Part shown: in pieces, positions 10,781-20,671 of the stretch
How positions within the stretch are numbered: the first letter of the stretch is position 1
Layout: each line of letters starts with the position of its first letter
DNA from: Strongylocentrotus purpuratus
Lineage: Eukaryota > Echinodermata > Echinoidea > Camarodonta > Strongylocentrotidae
DNA length: 64,000 nucleotides
Assembly: GCF_000002235.5 (NCBI RefSeq)
Contig: NW_022145532.1
Coordinates: 1,225,380-1,289,379 of the forward strand
Direction of reading: 5' to 3'
Notes under the pieces: generated by a model
Told to the model about the DNA's origin: nothing
The model's database searches: none
Seen by the model: only the letters and a program-made list of their open reading frames with translations
Program-made: the position numbers and the translations under genes

Positions 10781-11144
10781 ATTAATACAAAGAAGGCTAG
10801 GAAGCAGCTCGCGCCAGCGAAGAGTGTCGAATTTGTTATATCACTTATATTTTCCTATTTTCATTTGTCTTTTTCTTTGCCGTATGCGGAATATTTTTCT
10901 GATGGGGGAGGGGGAAAGATGCATACAAAGTTTTTGAAGAAACCTAAAGCAAAATGAGTGAAGGGAGTTCGAGCAACCAAACTGGTCATGAGGGTACTTA
11001 TGCATTTTTCAAAAGTAGAATTGAAGGATTTGGTATAGGCCTTCACTACTTGTGAGCTTTGTTAAATAATTTCAGGAAAAAAACTGTACGTTTTCAAAAT
11101 ATCTGGGGTCAACTGCCCCCCCCCCCCCGTGCGTACGGCCATGG

Positions 11145-11400
11145 TCTTTTTAAAAATAATTTTCCCATTTTGTTTCTTCCTTTTCTCTTTTTCTTCCTTT
11201 TTTTTCCTTTTCCTTTTTTCTCTTTCTTTTCTTTTTTTCTTTTTTTTTCTCTCCCTTTTTCCTTTTTTCTTTTTCTTTCCATTCCTTTCTTTTCTTTTCT
11301 TTCCCCTTTTTTTTCTCTTTCTCCTTTTTTTTCCTTTCCCCTTCCCCCTTTTCCTTTTTTCTCCTTTTTTCAGTCTGCCCCCCTTGCCCCCCCCCTCAGG
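11145..11400. repeat. Polypyrimidine (C/T) tract
   Basis: About 250 bases, almost all T and C on the plus strand, in runs such as TTTTTCCTTTTCC. The long Phe/Leu/Pro frames across it are low-complexity artefacts. Mirror-symmetric homopurine-homopyrimidine tracts of this kind can form triplex DNA. Confidence 0.9.
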
Positions 11401-12053
11401 TACGCCAGTGGCACTGTGCTTCTCTGTTGTTAATGACTTTAAAAGATATGCTGATAAACTACTTTTACTCCTTTGTTGAGGAGGAGGGTGGGTCCCCTAA
11501 ACAAAAAAAAAGAGATGAAAACAAAAACGCGAGGTAGAAAGGAGTAGCCGGGAATCGAACCGAGTACATCTGCATTGTGAAGCGATCTCTCATCTACATG
11601 ACCACTGTGCTTCACTGTTATTAACTTGTTTGGTTCAAGATGTTAACACTTTCTGGTGTTAATGACTTTAAAAAATATGATGATGAACTAATTTTACTCC
11701 TTTGTTGAGGAAGAGAGGGTGTCCCATTAACAACAAAAAAAGAGAAGGACAAATTAATATACAGAAAAAAATGATTAAAAAAAAACGAGGTAGAAAGGGA
11801 AAGCCGGGAATCGAACCGAGTACATCTGCATTGTGAAGCGATGTCTTATCCACATGACCACTGTGCTTCACTGATATTAACTTGTTCGGTTCAAGATGTT
11901 AACACTTTCTAATGTTAATGACTTTAAAAAATATGCTGATAAACTACTTTTACTTCTTTGTTGAGGAGTAGGGGGTGTCCCCTTAACAAAAAAAAAGAGG
12001 AGGACAAATTAATATGCAGAAAAAAATGATAAAAAAAAAAAAACGAAAAGAAG

Positions 12054-12124
12054 GGCAAAGCCGGGAGTCGAACCGAGTACATCTGCATTGTGAAGCGATG
12101 GCTTATCCACATGACCACTGTGCT
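12054..12124 (-). ncRNA. Representative A-type tRNA-like unit
   Basis: 71 nt on the minus strand. A box TGGTCATGTGG and B box GGTTCGACTCC fit the Pol III internal promoter consensus. The would-be acceptor halves, AGCACAG and CTTTGCC, pair at five of seven positions. The T arm pairs four of five. The D stem has one mismatch and the anticodon stem is poor. The loop TTCACAA and the flanking TCGC..TCACA resemble tRNA-Val(CAC). Downstream on the same strand come CTTTTCG and a longer T-run, plausible Pol III terminators. Dozens of near copies follow across the array. It is a tRNA-derived repeat unit, not a normal tRNA; expression is unknown. Confidence 0.6.
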
Positions 12125-12281
12125 TCTCTGTTATTAACTTGTTCGGTTCAAGATGTTAACACTTTCTAATGTTAATGACTTTAAAATATATGCTAATAAA
12201 CTAATTGTACTCCTTTGTTGAGGAAGAGGGGGTGTCCCCTAAACAAAAAAAAAGATGAAAAAAAAAAACGCGAGGTAGGAA

Positions 12282-12352
12282 GGAGTAGCCGGGAATCGAA
12301 CCGAGTACATTTGCATTGTGAAGCGATGTCTTATCCACATGACCACTATGCT
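12282..12352 (-). ncRNA. Representative B-type tRNA-like unit
   Basis: 71 nt on the minus strand, with the same A box and the B box GGTTCGATTCC. Here the D stem is intact (GTC with GAC), but the acceptor halves AGCATAG and CTACTCC pair at only four of seven positions. The core contains the octamer ATGCAAAT, absent from A-type units. A T-run (8-12 Ts) follows within about 20 nt downstream. The B monomer is shorter than A because it lacks the GGACAAATTAATATGCAG segment. Confidence 0.6.
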
Positions 12353-13762
12353 TCACTGTTATGAACTTGTTCGGTTCAAGATGTTAACCCTTTCTAATGT
12401 AAATGACTTTAAAAAATATGCTGATAAACTACTTTTACTCCTTTGTTGAGGAGTAGGGGGTGTCCCCTTAACAGAAAAAAAGAGAAGGACAAATTAATAT
12501 GCAGAAAAAAATGATTAAAAAAAAACGAAAATGAAAGGCAAAGCCGGGAGTCAAACCGAGTACATCTGCATTGTGAAGCGATGGCTTATCCACATGACCA
12601 CTGTGCTTCTCTGTTATTAACTTGTTCGGTTCAAGATGTTAACACTTTATAATGTTAATGACTTTAAAAGATATGCTGATCAACTAATTTTACTCCTTTG
12701 TTGAGGAAGAGGGGGTGTCCCCTAAACAAAAAAAAAGATGAAAAAAAACCCCGAGGTAGAAAGAAGTAGCCGGGATCGAACCGAGTACATTTGCATTGTG
12801 AAGCGATGTCTTATCCACATGACCACTATGCTTCACTGTTATGAATTTGTTCGGTTCAAGATGTTAACACTTTCTAATGTTAATGACTTTAAAAGATATG
12901 CTGATAAACTAAATTTTCTCCTTTGTTGAGGAAGAGGGGGTGTCCCCTAAACAAAAAAAAAGATAAAAAAAAAAAAAACCCAAGGTAGGAAGGAGTAGCC
13001 GGGAATCGAACCGAGTACATTTGCATTGTAAAGCGATGTCTTATCCACATGACCACTATGCTTCACTGTTATGAACTTGTTCGGTTCAAGATGTTAACAC
13101 TTTCTAATGTTAATGACTTTAAAATATATGCTAATAAACTAATTGTACTCCTTTGTTGAGGAAGAGGGGGTGTCCCCTAAACAAAAAAAAAGATGAAAAA
13201 AAAAACGCGAGGTAGGAAGGAGTAGCCAGGAATCGAACCGAGTACATTTGCATTGTGAAGCGATGTCTTATCCACATGACCACTATGCTTCACTGTTATG
13301 AACTTGTTCGGTTCAAGATGTTAACCCTTTCTAATGTAAATGACTTTAAAAATTATGCTGATAAACTACTTTTACTCCTTTGTTGAGGAGTAGGGGTGTC
13401 CCCTTAACAGAAAAAAGAGGAGGACAAATTAATATGCAGAAAAAATGATTAAAAAAAAAACGAAAAGAAAGGCAAAGCCGGGAGTCGAACCGAGTACATC
13501 TGCATTGTGAAGCGATATCTTATCCACATGACCACTGTGCTTCACTGTTATTTACTTGTTTGGTTCAAGATGTTAACACTTTCTAATGTTAATGACTTTA
13601 AAAGATATGCTTATAAACTACCTGTACTCCTTTGTTGAAGAGGAGGGGTGTCCCCTAAACAAACAAAAAAGATGAAAAAAAAAACGCGAGGTAGGAAGGA
13701 GTAGCCGGGAATCGAACCGAGTACATTTGCATTGTGAAGCGATGTCTTATCCACATGACCAC

Positions 13763-14609
13763 TGTTTTGGTATGAAATTGTTGTTTTTCATATTATTAAG
13801 GAAATTCAATCGTTGCAAAGGTATTTATTCGAGATCGTTTTTTCCCGTTACTTTTGTAAGCTCAAACAGTTAGAGTCGTATTTTCTTTGGATTTTTCATT
13901 CTGAAGATACCGTAGCAATTTCTTTCACGGTGGTTTTAGTACGGCATGTTCAGTTGTCACTCACTTTCATTTCAACACGTTGACAGGAAGGAATTGTCAG
14001 CTCGTCATTATTTGCTCGTTTTCAGCATGTTAATTTGTGTCCCGCCACAGAAGTAAGTTCTTTGGATTAATGATATAATTATGTAAATAATGTATTGATG
14101 ATGTGATTATGTGAAACAAGAAGGAAAAGGAAAGTTATAAACAAAAGTCAAAGTTCTTGGTAAATAATGTACACGTGAAAATAGGTTGAAGTTAGGAGCA
14201 CAATTTTTGTGTAAAGGAATTTAAGGTAATGTGTCAGTGAGTGAGTTGTTAGTGATTTAGTTAAAGATATGAAGGTGATTTGAAAATTGGTTTTTGATAA
14301 CAAGCAATATTGTCTGCTACACTCATACACTTAGGCAATTTAGAGGATATGGGTTATTCATTAATCAGGCATTTGTAGATTCTTTTCTATGTATATAATT
14401 ATAAGGAAAACATAAATAAGAACCAGGTCACAAAAGGAATTGTACATTTCAAACCATTTATTAAGAACATGTCAGACTCAGAGTATGAACAAGATAACTC
14501 AAAATATGTTATTTTTTGTGCATTATCTTTACAGATTGAATAAATACCTACACCAGTAGGAACTATACATTCTAACGGGCACATCTCGGCTTGTTCACTG
14601 ATCCAAACA
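13763..14609 (+). repeat. 5' LTR of BEL/Pao copy 1
   Basis: 847 bp, starting TGTTTTGGTATGAAATTG and ending ACTGATCCAAACA. The matching 3' LTR is at 19825-20671. Internal antisense ORFs in it recur at all four LTRs and are not genes. Confidence 0.95.
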
Positions 14610-14656
14610 TAATTCAATTTCTTACGAAACTCCGGGATTGGAATCAGACGGACAAG

Positions 14657-17600
14657 ATGGCTGAAACTGCAGGCGAGCTGAAAGTTAAGAGGAGAACGGC
14701 AAAAGGGAAGCTCACAAGGGGTATGAACCAACTACAGGCCCTTTTGAACACTGAAAGATCCATCAAGGAGGTAGATGAGAGCTATCACGAATTCCGCAAA
14801 CTGTATGAAAATGTGGAGGCAAAGCATGATGCCTATTCTGAGGTTCTCGATGACACCGCGTATGAAGCAGAGCAGGCGTGGATGGAGGAGTGCATGAATA
14901 GCTTCATGCAGATGAAGTTGAAGGTTGTGGACTATGTAGGCAATAGTACCGGCGCGGATGACACGGTTGACACCACAAGAGAGGCTGAAAGCCCAAGGTC
15001 AGAAGTGAGAAACACAACAACATGTCACGTACAGATAGAGAAACCAAAGTTGCCACGTTTCTCAGGAGACATCAGAGAGTACCAGACCTTCAAATCGGAC
15101 TTTAAACATCTTATCGAGTCCAAATACTCGGAGAGGGACTGTATAACCATTCTGCGTACTAGTTTACAAGGCAAAGCACTTGAAGTGATTCAAGGCATAG
15201 GAACAGACTACAACGCAGCTTGGGAGCAACTAAATGTCATCTACGGTGATCAGAGGAATGTCGCAGATGCTGTTATCTACGACATCACGAAGTTCAAGAA
15301 CTTGAAAGACGGAGATGATAAAGGGTTCATTGAACTAGCAGGGTTAGTGAGGAGGAGCTACAACACTCTGAAGGAAATCAACAAGGAGGAGGACATGAAC
15401 AATTCTCACATGTTGTCATTGATAGAGCGAAAGCTTACGAATGAAGATCGTAAGATCTGGTTACGTCAACAGAAGTCACCAACTTTGAAGTGCTTAATGG
15501 AATGGTTGAGCCAGGAGTTGCAAACTCGTATCAGGGCAACTGCATCGATTCGAGAAGGAAGGTCAGATAGCAAGCCAAGGCAGGGTGCCTTCATACACCA
15601 TCTGACACAGGAGGACAAAGGAAATGAAGGTCGCAAACCAGACTTTAAGTGTTGGCTCTGCAAATCCAATGATCATTGGGTCGATAAGTGTCAGAAGGTC
15701 GTTAAGATGAGCCAGCAGGAGAGGTACGAGTTGATGAAGGAAAACAGGGCTTGTTTTAGCTGTCTGAAACGGGCTGGCAAGGAACATCGGATGACTACAT
15801 GTCGGAGAAGAAAGAAGTGTGATCGATGTTCTTCCTTTCACCATCCTTTGTTACATTCAACCATAAAGATCCAGGAATCTACTGTGGATGTTGCAAGCAC
15901 CGGATCGAAAGAAACTCTTCTGCCAATTCTTACAGTCAAGGTTCGTGGTCCAAAGGGAGCGGTCATTGGCAACTGTTTACTGGACTCGGGTTCTCAGGTG
16001 ACACTCATCAGGAAGGGAGTAGCAGAGAAGCTCAACCTGGAGGGTGATCCGGTTCAAATAGTAATCACAAAGATCGGCGGAGATAGAGAGACTACTAATT
16101 CTAAGTGGTATCGGGTGAAGGTAGAGTCTTTGGACAATCATCGAGTTGTTAATGTGAAAGCTATTGGACTAGATGTGATCAACGACAACATCAGAAGTGT
16201 TGAAGTTCGGGAGCTTGCAAGGATTTTCGATCTTGATAAGCTCAACAGAGGAGACGGGTCAGTTGATCTACTCATCGGTGCTGATTATGCAAGACTACAT
16301 CTTGGTGACGTCAAGTCAAGAGAAAGAGGACATCTAGTGGCTACGCGAACTCCACTAGGTTGGGTGGTATTTGGCGGCAAGCCAGGACAGAGCAGTGGAA
16401 GTGTACTTAATGTACAGGTGGTTGGAAATCCTATTGACCTGCAGGATTTCTGGACGACGGAGTCCATGGGTGTGGCATGTCCAGCTATGGAGACAGATGA
16501 ACAGAAGTTAATCACCGAGGCCTGTCAGAAGAAAGGACAGCAGTGGCTGGTACCGTACCCATGGTTGAAAGATCCTAGAGAACTTCCAGACAATAAGGTT
16601 CTAGTGGAGAAAATGCTCTGTGCTACTGAGAAAAGGCTGATGAAGGATGCAGAGCATGCAAAGGCCTATGACCATCAAATCAAGGAGATGGTTCAGATGG
16701 ATTTTGCTAGGAAGCTAACGGCCGAGGAGATGGAGTCGTACAACGGTCCTGTGCATTACATCCCTCATCACGCCGTATTGAGACCAGAGAAAAAGAGCAC
16801 ACCGATACGAATTGTCTTCAACTCTTCATCAGTGTACCAAGGCAAGTGTCTCAATGATTTCTGGATGAAGGGGCCTGACTTGTTGAACAATTTGTTTGGA
16901 GTCATCATACGATTTCGGGAGAAGCCAGTAGCAGTCTGTGCGGACATCTCCAAAATGTATCATAGGGTGCTGATACCGGAATCTGATCAACACGTACACA
17001 GATTCTTGTGGAGAGACTTGCAAGTTGATAGAAAGCCTGATACCTATGTGATGCAAGTTGTTACCTTCGGTGACAAACCGGCTTCAGCAATGGCGCAGAC
17101 AGCATTGAGGCTCACTGCAGAAGAGGGACGCACTCAGTCCCCAGAGGCTGCAGATGTGTTGAAGAGAGACTCATACATGGATGATATCTGCACATCTACA
17201 AATACGAGAGAGGAAGCTCAAGCCTTAACTGAGAGCATTGACAATATTCTCGCTAATGGTGGGTTTAAGGTGAAAGGCTGGACTTCAAGCACACAGCTAA
17301 AGGGAGCAGGAGGAGATGAAATGGAGAAAACTCTGATGGAGAGTCTAGCAGAGGAAAAGGTGCTAGGAGTCTTCTGGGACAGAAAAAGGGATGAGTTCTC
17401 TTACAGGGTGAAAGTTGAGAAGTTCTTGGATAAGGAGCTAACCAAGAGAATCATCCTAGGCCAGGTTTCTCGAATCTTTGATCCTATTGGCTACACAGCA
17501 CCGTTTGTCATCCGAGCAAAGATAGAACTACAGAAGATGTGGGAAGCTGGCTATGACTGGGATGCAGTTCTTCCAGAGGAATGCCAGATAGAGTGGAAGA

Positions 17601-19696
17601 GATTCTTTCAAGAGATGGAAGAGCTCAAGGAAGTAACGTTTGAGAGATGTTTGACTCCGAAGGATGTAGTTGGGAAGCCGCTACTATGTATCTTCAGTGA
17701 TGCATCAATGCACGCCTTCGGAGCATGTGCATACCTGAGGTGGGAGACGGAGGATGGAGATTACAAGACAAGATTTGTGGCAGCGAAATCACGAGTGGCA
17801 CCACTCAAGCCACTGACGGTTCCGCGCCTTGAACTTCAGGCTGCAGTTCTTGCCAGCCGACTGTACAAGACGATAGTAGAGCAGCTGACGATGGAGATAG
17901 ATGATGTCATCCTCTTTACAGACAGTATGATAGCCCTCTCATGGGTGAGGTCTAAGGCAAGGAACTTCAAGACGTTTATTGCTACTAGGGTAGGAGAGAT
18001 CCAGAGCAACACAGACCCCAGCAAATGGCGACATATCTCAGGAGTAGACAACATAGCAGATGTGTTGTCAAGAGGACTGAAGGCAAGTGAACTGAAGGGG
18101 TCATGGCAACACGGTTCAGACTTCCTACAACAGTCAAGATCTGATTGGCCTGAGGAAGTGAAGGTTCTTACGAATCTACCTGACGTTGAGAAGGAGAGGC
18201 GTCATGAGAAGACGGTTCTAGCTGTGGGTTTAAGTTGTGACCTAATCGATTATGAGAGGTTCTCCAGCTGGAGGAAACTGGTCAGAGTCGCAACATTGGT
18301 GTTAAAGTTTGTGAAGAAACTCAAGGCTAGACGGGGAAAGCAGGAGAAAGAGACCAGTAAAGGAATGACTCCCGCAGAACTAGAGGAGGGAGAAAGGTAC
18401 ATCATCAGAGACGTACAGAAAGGCATGGAATCACGAATCAAGAAGGGAGAACTGAAGTCCTTGAGTCCCTTCATTGATGACTATAGAGTCATTCGAGTAG
18501 GAGGCAGGATAGATAAAGCGATGACATCATTCGAGCACAAGCATCCTGCTCTTCTTCCGTATGGACATCATGTTTCCAAGTTGATTACTCGTCATGTTCA
18601 TGAGATGAGTCATAGTGGAGTAGCTGCAACAATGGCAAAGATAAGGCTAAAGTACTGGATTCTACGGGGCCATAAACTTATCAAAACGCTCAAGTACAGG
18701 TGTACTAAATGCAGAGCTTTTCTGCAAAAAACTGAGACCCAAGAAATGGCCCAGCTACCTAGGGAGAGATTAGCTCCGAATACACCACCGTTCCACTTCA
18801 CATCGTGCGATTACTTCGGGCCACTAACCGTGCGAGTGGGACGCAACAAGACGTCGAAGCATTACGGAGTCATCTTTACCTGCTTGAACACAAGGGCCGT
18901 TCATCTCGAGCTGGCAGTAGATTGCAGTGCCATGGAGTTTATGCAGGTACTGCGGCGTTTTTTCGCTGTGAGAGGACAACCGGCCAGCATCCTAAGCGAC
19001 AACGGCACTCAGTTTGTCGGTACTGAACGGGAGTTAAGGAAGATGACTGAGGGACTGTCCAACGAAGAACTTCAGGACTTTTGTGCTGAGAGAGGTACCG
19101 TATGGAGATTTACCACTCCAGGAGCACCACATCAGAACGGCTGTGCGGAGGCTTTAGTCAAAAGCTGCAAACATGCTTTGAAGAAGGCAATTGGGGATCA
19201 AGTGTTGGCACCATTTGAGCTTTTAACTTGTCTGGCTGAGGTGGCGAATCTGGTCAACCAGAGACCAATTGGCAGGCTGTCGACCGATCCAGATGATGGC
19301 GGATATATCTCACCGAATGACATGCTTCTGGGACGAGCATCAGGGAACGTAGCGCAAGGTCCATTCTTGGAAACGCGAAATCCGAGGCACAGAGTAGAGC
19401 TGGTTCAGCGCATCGTAGATTCATTCTGGCAACGCTGGACGCGGGACGTATTGCCACTGTTAACTCCTAGAAGAAAATGGAATGTGCATCGACGTAATGT
19501 ACGCGTTGATGATATCGTTATGTTCGCAGACGCGAACTCTGTGCGTAGCAAGTGGACAATTGCTCGCATAATCGAGGTGTTTCCGGGTGATGACGGTAAA
19601 GTACGGAACGTGAAAGTAAAGACTATGAACTCTGAGTACCGTCGCCCGATCACGAAGATTGCTGTAATCTATCCCGCAGAAGGTTACGAAGATTAG
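14657..19696 (+). CDS. BEL/Pao gag-pol polyprotein, copy 1
   Basis: 1679 codons. I choose the ATG at 14657 (context ACAAGATGG, MAETAGEL) because the frame upstream of it runs back into the LTR with no ATG. Order: N-terminal coiled region; Pao gag domain of the DUF1759 type (about residues 130-275); CCHC zinc knuckle CWLCKSNDHWVDKC (332-345) and two further Cys/His clusters (366-400); aspartic protease with DSGS at 443; reverse transcriptase with D763 (ADISKMYH) and YMDD at 840-843; RNase H with D1015 (FSDAS) and FTDS; integrase with HHCC (H1315, H1319, C1349, C1352) and catalytic D1385, D1448, E1498; C-terminal DUF5641-like domain. It makes the capsid-like and replication proteins of the element. 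All catalytic motifs are present, so it looks whole. Confidence 0.95.
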   Translation: MAETAGELKVKRRTAKGKLTRGMNQLQALLNTERSIKEVDESYHEFRKLYENVEAKHDAYSEVLDDTAYEAEQAWMEECMNSFMQMKLKVVDYVGNSTGADDTVDTTREAESPRSEVRNTTTCHVQIEKPKLPRFSGDIREYQTFKSDFKHLIESKYSERDCITILRTSLQGKALEVIQGIGTDYNAAWEQLNVIYGDQRNVADAVIYDITKFKNLKDGDDKGFIELAGLVRRSYNTLKEINKEEDMNNSHMLSLIERKLTNEDRKIWLRQQKSPTLKCLMEWLSQELQTRIRATASIREGRSDSKPRQGAFIHHLTQEDKGNEGRKPDFKCWLCKSNDHWVDKCQKVVKMSQQERYELMKENRACFSCLKRAGKEHRMTTCRRRKKCDRCSSFHHPLLHSTIKIQESTVDVASTGSKETLLPILTVKVRGPKGAVIGNCLLDSGSQVTLIRKGVAEKLNLEGDPVQIVITKIGGDRETTNSKWYRVKVESLDNHRVVNVKAIGLDVINDNIRSVEVRELARIFDLDKLNRGDGSVDLLIGADYARLHLGDVKSRERGHLVATRTPLGWVVFGGKPGQSSGSVLNVQVVGNPIDLQDFWTTESMGVACPAMETDEQKLITEACQKKGQQWLVPYPWLKDPRELPDNKVLVEKMLCATEKRLMKDAEHAKAYDHQIKEMVQMDFARKLTAEEMESYNGPVHYIPHHAVLRPEKKSTPIRIVFNSSSVYQGKCLNDFWMKGPDLLNNLFGVIIRFREKPVAVCADISKMYHRVLIPESDQHVHRFLWRDLQVDRKPDTYVMQVVTFGDKPASAMAQTALRLTAEEGRTQSPEAADVLKRDSYMDDICTSTNTREEAQALTESIDNILANGGFKVKGWTSSTQLKGAGGDEMEKTLMESLAEEKVLGVFWDRKRDEFSYRVKVEKFLDKELTKRIILGQVSRIFDPIGYTAPFVIRAKIELQKMWEAGYDWDAVLPEECQIEWKRFFQEMEELKEVTFERCLTPKDVVGKPLLCIFSDASMHAFGACAYLRWETEDGDYKTRFVAAKSRVAPLKPLTVPRLELQAAVLASRLYKTIVEQLTMEIDDVILFTDSMIALSWVRSKARNFKTFIATRVGEIQSNTDPSKWRHISGVDNIADVLSRGLKASELKGSWQHGSDFLQQSRSDWPEEVKVLTNLPDVEKERRHEKTVLAVGLSCDLIDYERFSSWRKLVRVATLVLKFVKKLKARRGKQEKETSKGMTPAELEEGERYIIRDVQKGMESRIKKGELKSLSPFIDDYRVIRVGGRIDKAMTSFEHKHPALLPYGHHVSKLITRHVHEMSHSGVAATMAKIRLKYWILRGHKLIKTLKYRCTKCRAFLQKTETQEMAQLPRERLAPNTPPFHFTSCDYFGPLTVRVGRNKTSKHYGVIFTCLNTRAVHLELAVDCSAMEFMQVLRRFFAVRGQPASILSDNGTQFVGTERELRKMTEGLSNEELQDFCAERGTVWRFTTPGAPHQNGCAEALVKSCKHALKKAIGDQVLAPFELLTCLAEVANLVNQRPIGRLSTDPDDGGYISPNDMLLGRASGNVAQGPFLETRNPRHRVELVQRIVDSFWQRWTRDVLPLLTPRRKWNVHRRNVRVDDIVMFADANSVRSKWTIARIIEVFPGDDGKVRNVKVKTMNSEYRRPITKIAVIYPAEGYED

Positions 19697-19824
19697 GTTA
19701 CACGAGAACTTTAAGTTTGAAACATTGTAAACTTAAGAACAGATTAATCTTTGCATTTTTTTTTGGATGTAAGATTTTCTTCATTTATATCATGAGGACA
19801 AATTCCCTCATTGGGTGGGGAGGA

Positions 19825-20671
19825 TGTTTTGGTATGAAATTGTTGTTTTTCATATTATTAAGGAAATTCAATCGTTGCAAAGGTATTTATTCGAGATCGT
19901 TTTTTCCCGTTACTTTTGTAAGCTCAAACAGTTAGAGTCGTATTTTCTTTGGATTTTTCATTCTGAAGATACCGTAGCAATTTCTTTCACGGTGGTTTTA
20001 GTACGGCATGTTCAGTTGTCACTCACTTTCATTTCAACACGTTGACAGGAAGGAATTGTCAGCTCGTCATTATTTGCTCGTTTTCAGCATGTTAATTTGT
20101 GTCCCGCCACAGAAGTAAGTTCTTTGGATTAATGATATAATTATGTAAATAATGTATTGATGATGTGATTATGTGAAACAAGAAGGAAAAGGAAAGTTAT
20201 AAACAAAAGTCAAAGTTCTTGGTAAATAATGTACACGTGAAAATAGGTTGAAGTTAGGAGCACAATTTTTGTGTAAAGGAATTTAAGGTAATGTGTCAGT
20301 GAGTGAGTTGTTAGTGATTTAGTTAAAGATATGAAGGTGATTTGAAAATTGGTTTTTGATAACAAGCAATATTGTCTGCTACACTCATACACTTAGGCAA
20401 TTTAGAGGATATGGGTTATTCATTAATCAGGCATTTGTAGATTCTTTTCTATGTATATAATTATAAGGAAAACATAAATAAGAACCAGGTCACAAAAGGA
20501 ATTGTACATTTCAAACCATTTATTAAGAACATGTCAGACTCAGAGTATGAACAAGATAACTCAAAATATGTTATTTTTTGTGCATTATCTTTACAGATTG
20601 AATAAATACCTACACCAGTAGGAACTATACATTCTAACGGGCACATCTCGGCTTGTTCACTGATCCAAACA
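19825..20671 (+). repeat. 3' LTR of BEL/Pao copy 1
   Basis: 847 bp, same ends as the 5' LTR, preceded by the purine-rich tract at 19813-19824 and followed by ACCAC. Confidence 0.95.

Larger units (their letters stand above)
8913..11410. mobile_element. Possible TIR-bounded element filled with degenerate repeats
   Basis: The left end reads CAGTGGCGTACCTGGGGTG and the right end, in reverse complement, CACTGGCGTACCTGAGGGGG. Both are followed inward by a run of Gs and GCAAG, giving inverted ends 2.5 kb apart. Such termini resemble hAT-type DNA transposon ends. The flanking 8-bp sequences (left ACCCCCTC, right GCACTGTG) do not match, so no target duplication supports a single insertion event, and no transposase is visible. 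It may be two unrelated ends of a common family or an element whose flanks were rearranged. Confidence 0.35.
11412..13762 (-). repeat. tRNA-like satellite array, first segment (about 10 units)
   Basis: This is the left end of the array. It begins abruptly inside a tRNA-like unit, at CACTGTGCTTCTC next to the inverted end at 11410. Ten tRNA-like cores can be counted, alternating mostly between A and B type. The segment ends with the ACCAC target copy (13758-13762) of the first BEL/Pao element. From about 12.0 kb onward it belongs to the first copy of the 12.4-kb tandem duplication; left of 12.0 kb the units do not match the corresponding part near 24.3 kb. Confidence 0.9.
13763..20671 (+). mobile_element. 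BEL/Pao LTR retrotransposon, copy 1, looks whole
   Basis: 6909-bp element with 847-bp LTRs at both ends, TG...CA termini, the 5-bp target duplication ACCAC (13758-13762 and 20672-20676) and a purine-rich GGGTGGGGAGGA just before the 3' LTR. It carries one long gag-pol frame in BEL/Pao order: gag, protease, reverse transcriptase, RNase H, integrase. There is no envelope gene. The two LTRs have the same length and look identical by eye, so the insertion is very young. The target is the tRNA-like core of an array unit. No convincing tRNA primer-binding site is seen directly after the 5' LTR; TGGAATCAGACGG at 14639 is a weak candidate. No breaks are seen. Confidence 0.95.

Noticed and set aside
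9032-10957. Short ORFs in the GCGAGCG repeat field
   Set aside because: They follow the repeats, have no protein-like composition, and differ between units.
11059-11479. Phe/Pro/Leu-rich ORFs of 116-124 residues
   Set aside because: Translation of a pure C/T low-complexity tract.
12054-12124. A cluster of functional tRNA-Val genes
   Set aside because: The anticodon stem does not form properly, the T arm has a mismatch, and acceptor stems are incomplete in all copies read. tRNA-derived is as far as the evidence goes.
14610-14655. Standard tRNA primer-binding site after the 5' LTR
   Set aside because: The bases directly after the LTR (TAATTCAATTTC) do not start with TGG; the nearest TGG candidate is 30 bases away and I could not match it to a tRNA end.
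14399-14731. Antisense ORF of 110 residues across the LTR and its 60-residue neighbour
   Set aside because: They recur at each LTR and overlap gag-pol on the other strand. No protein features are seen, so they are shadows.
15466-19653. Numerous 60-90 residue ORFs in other frames of the gag-pol gene
   Set aside because: All lie inside the 1679-codon BEL/Pao frame, which has clear family domains.
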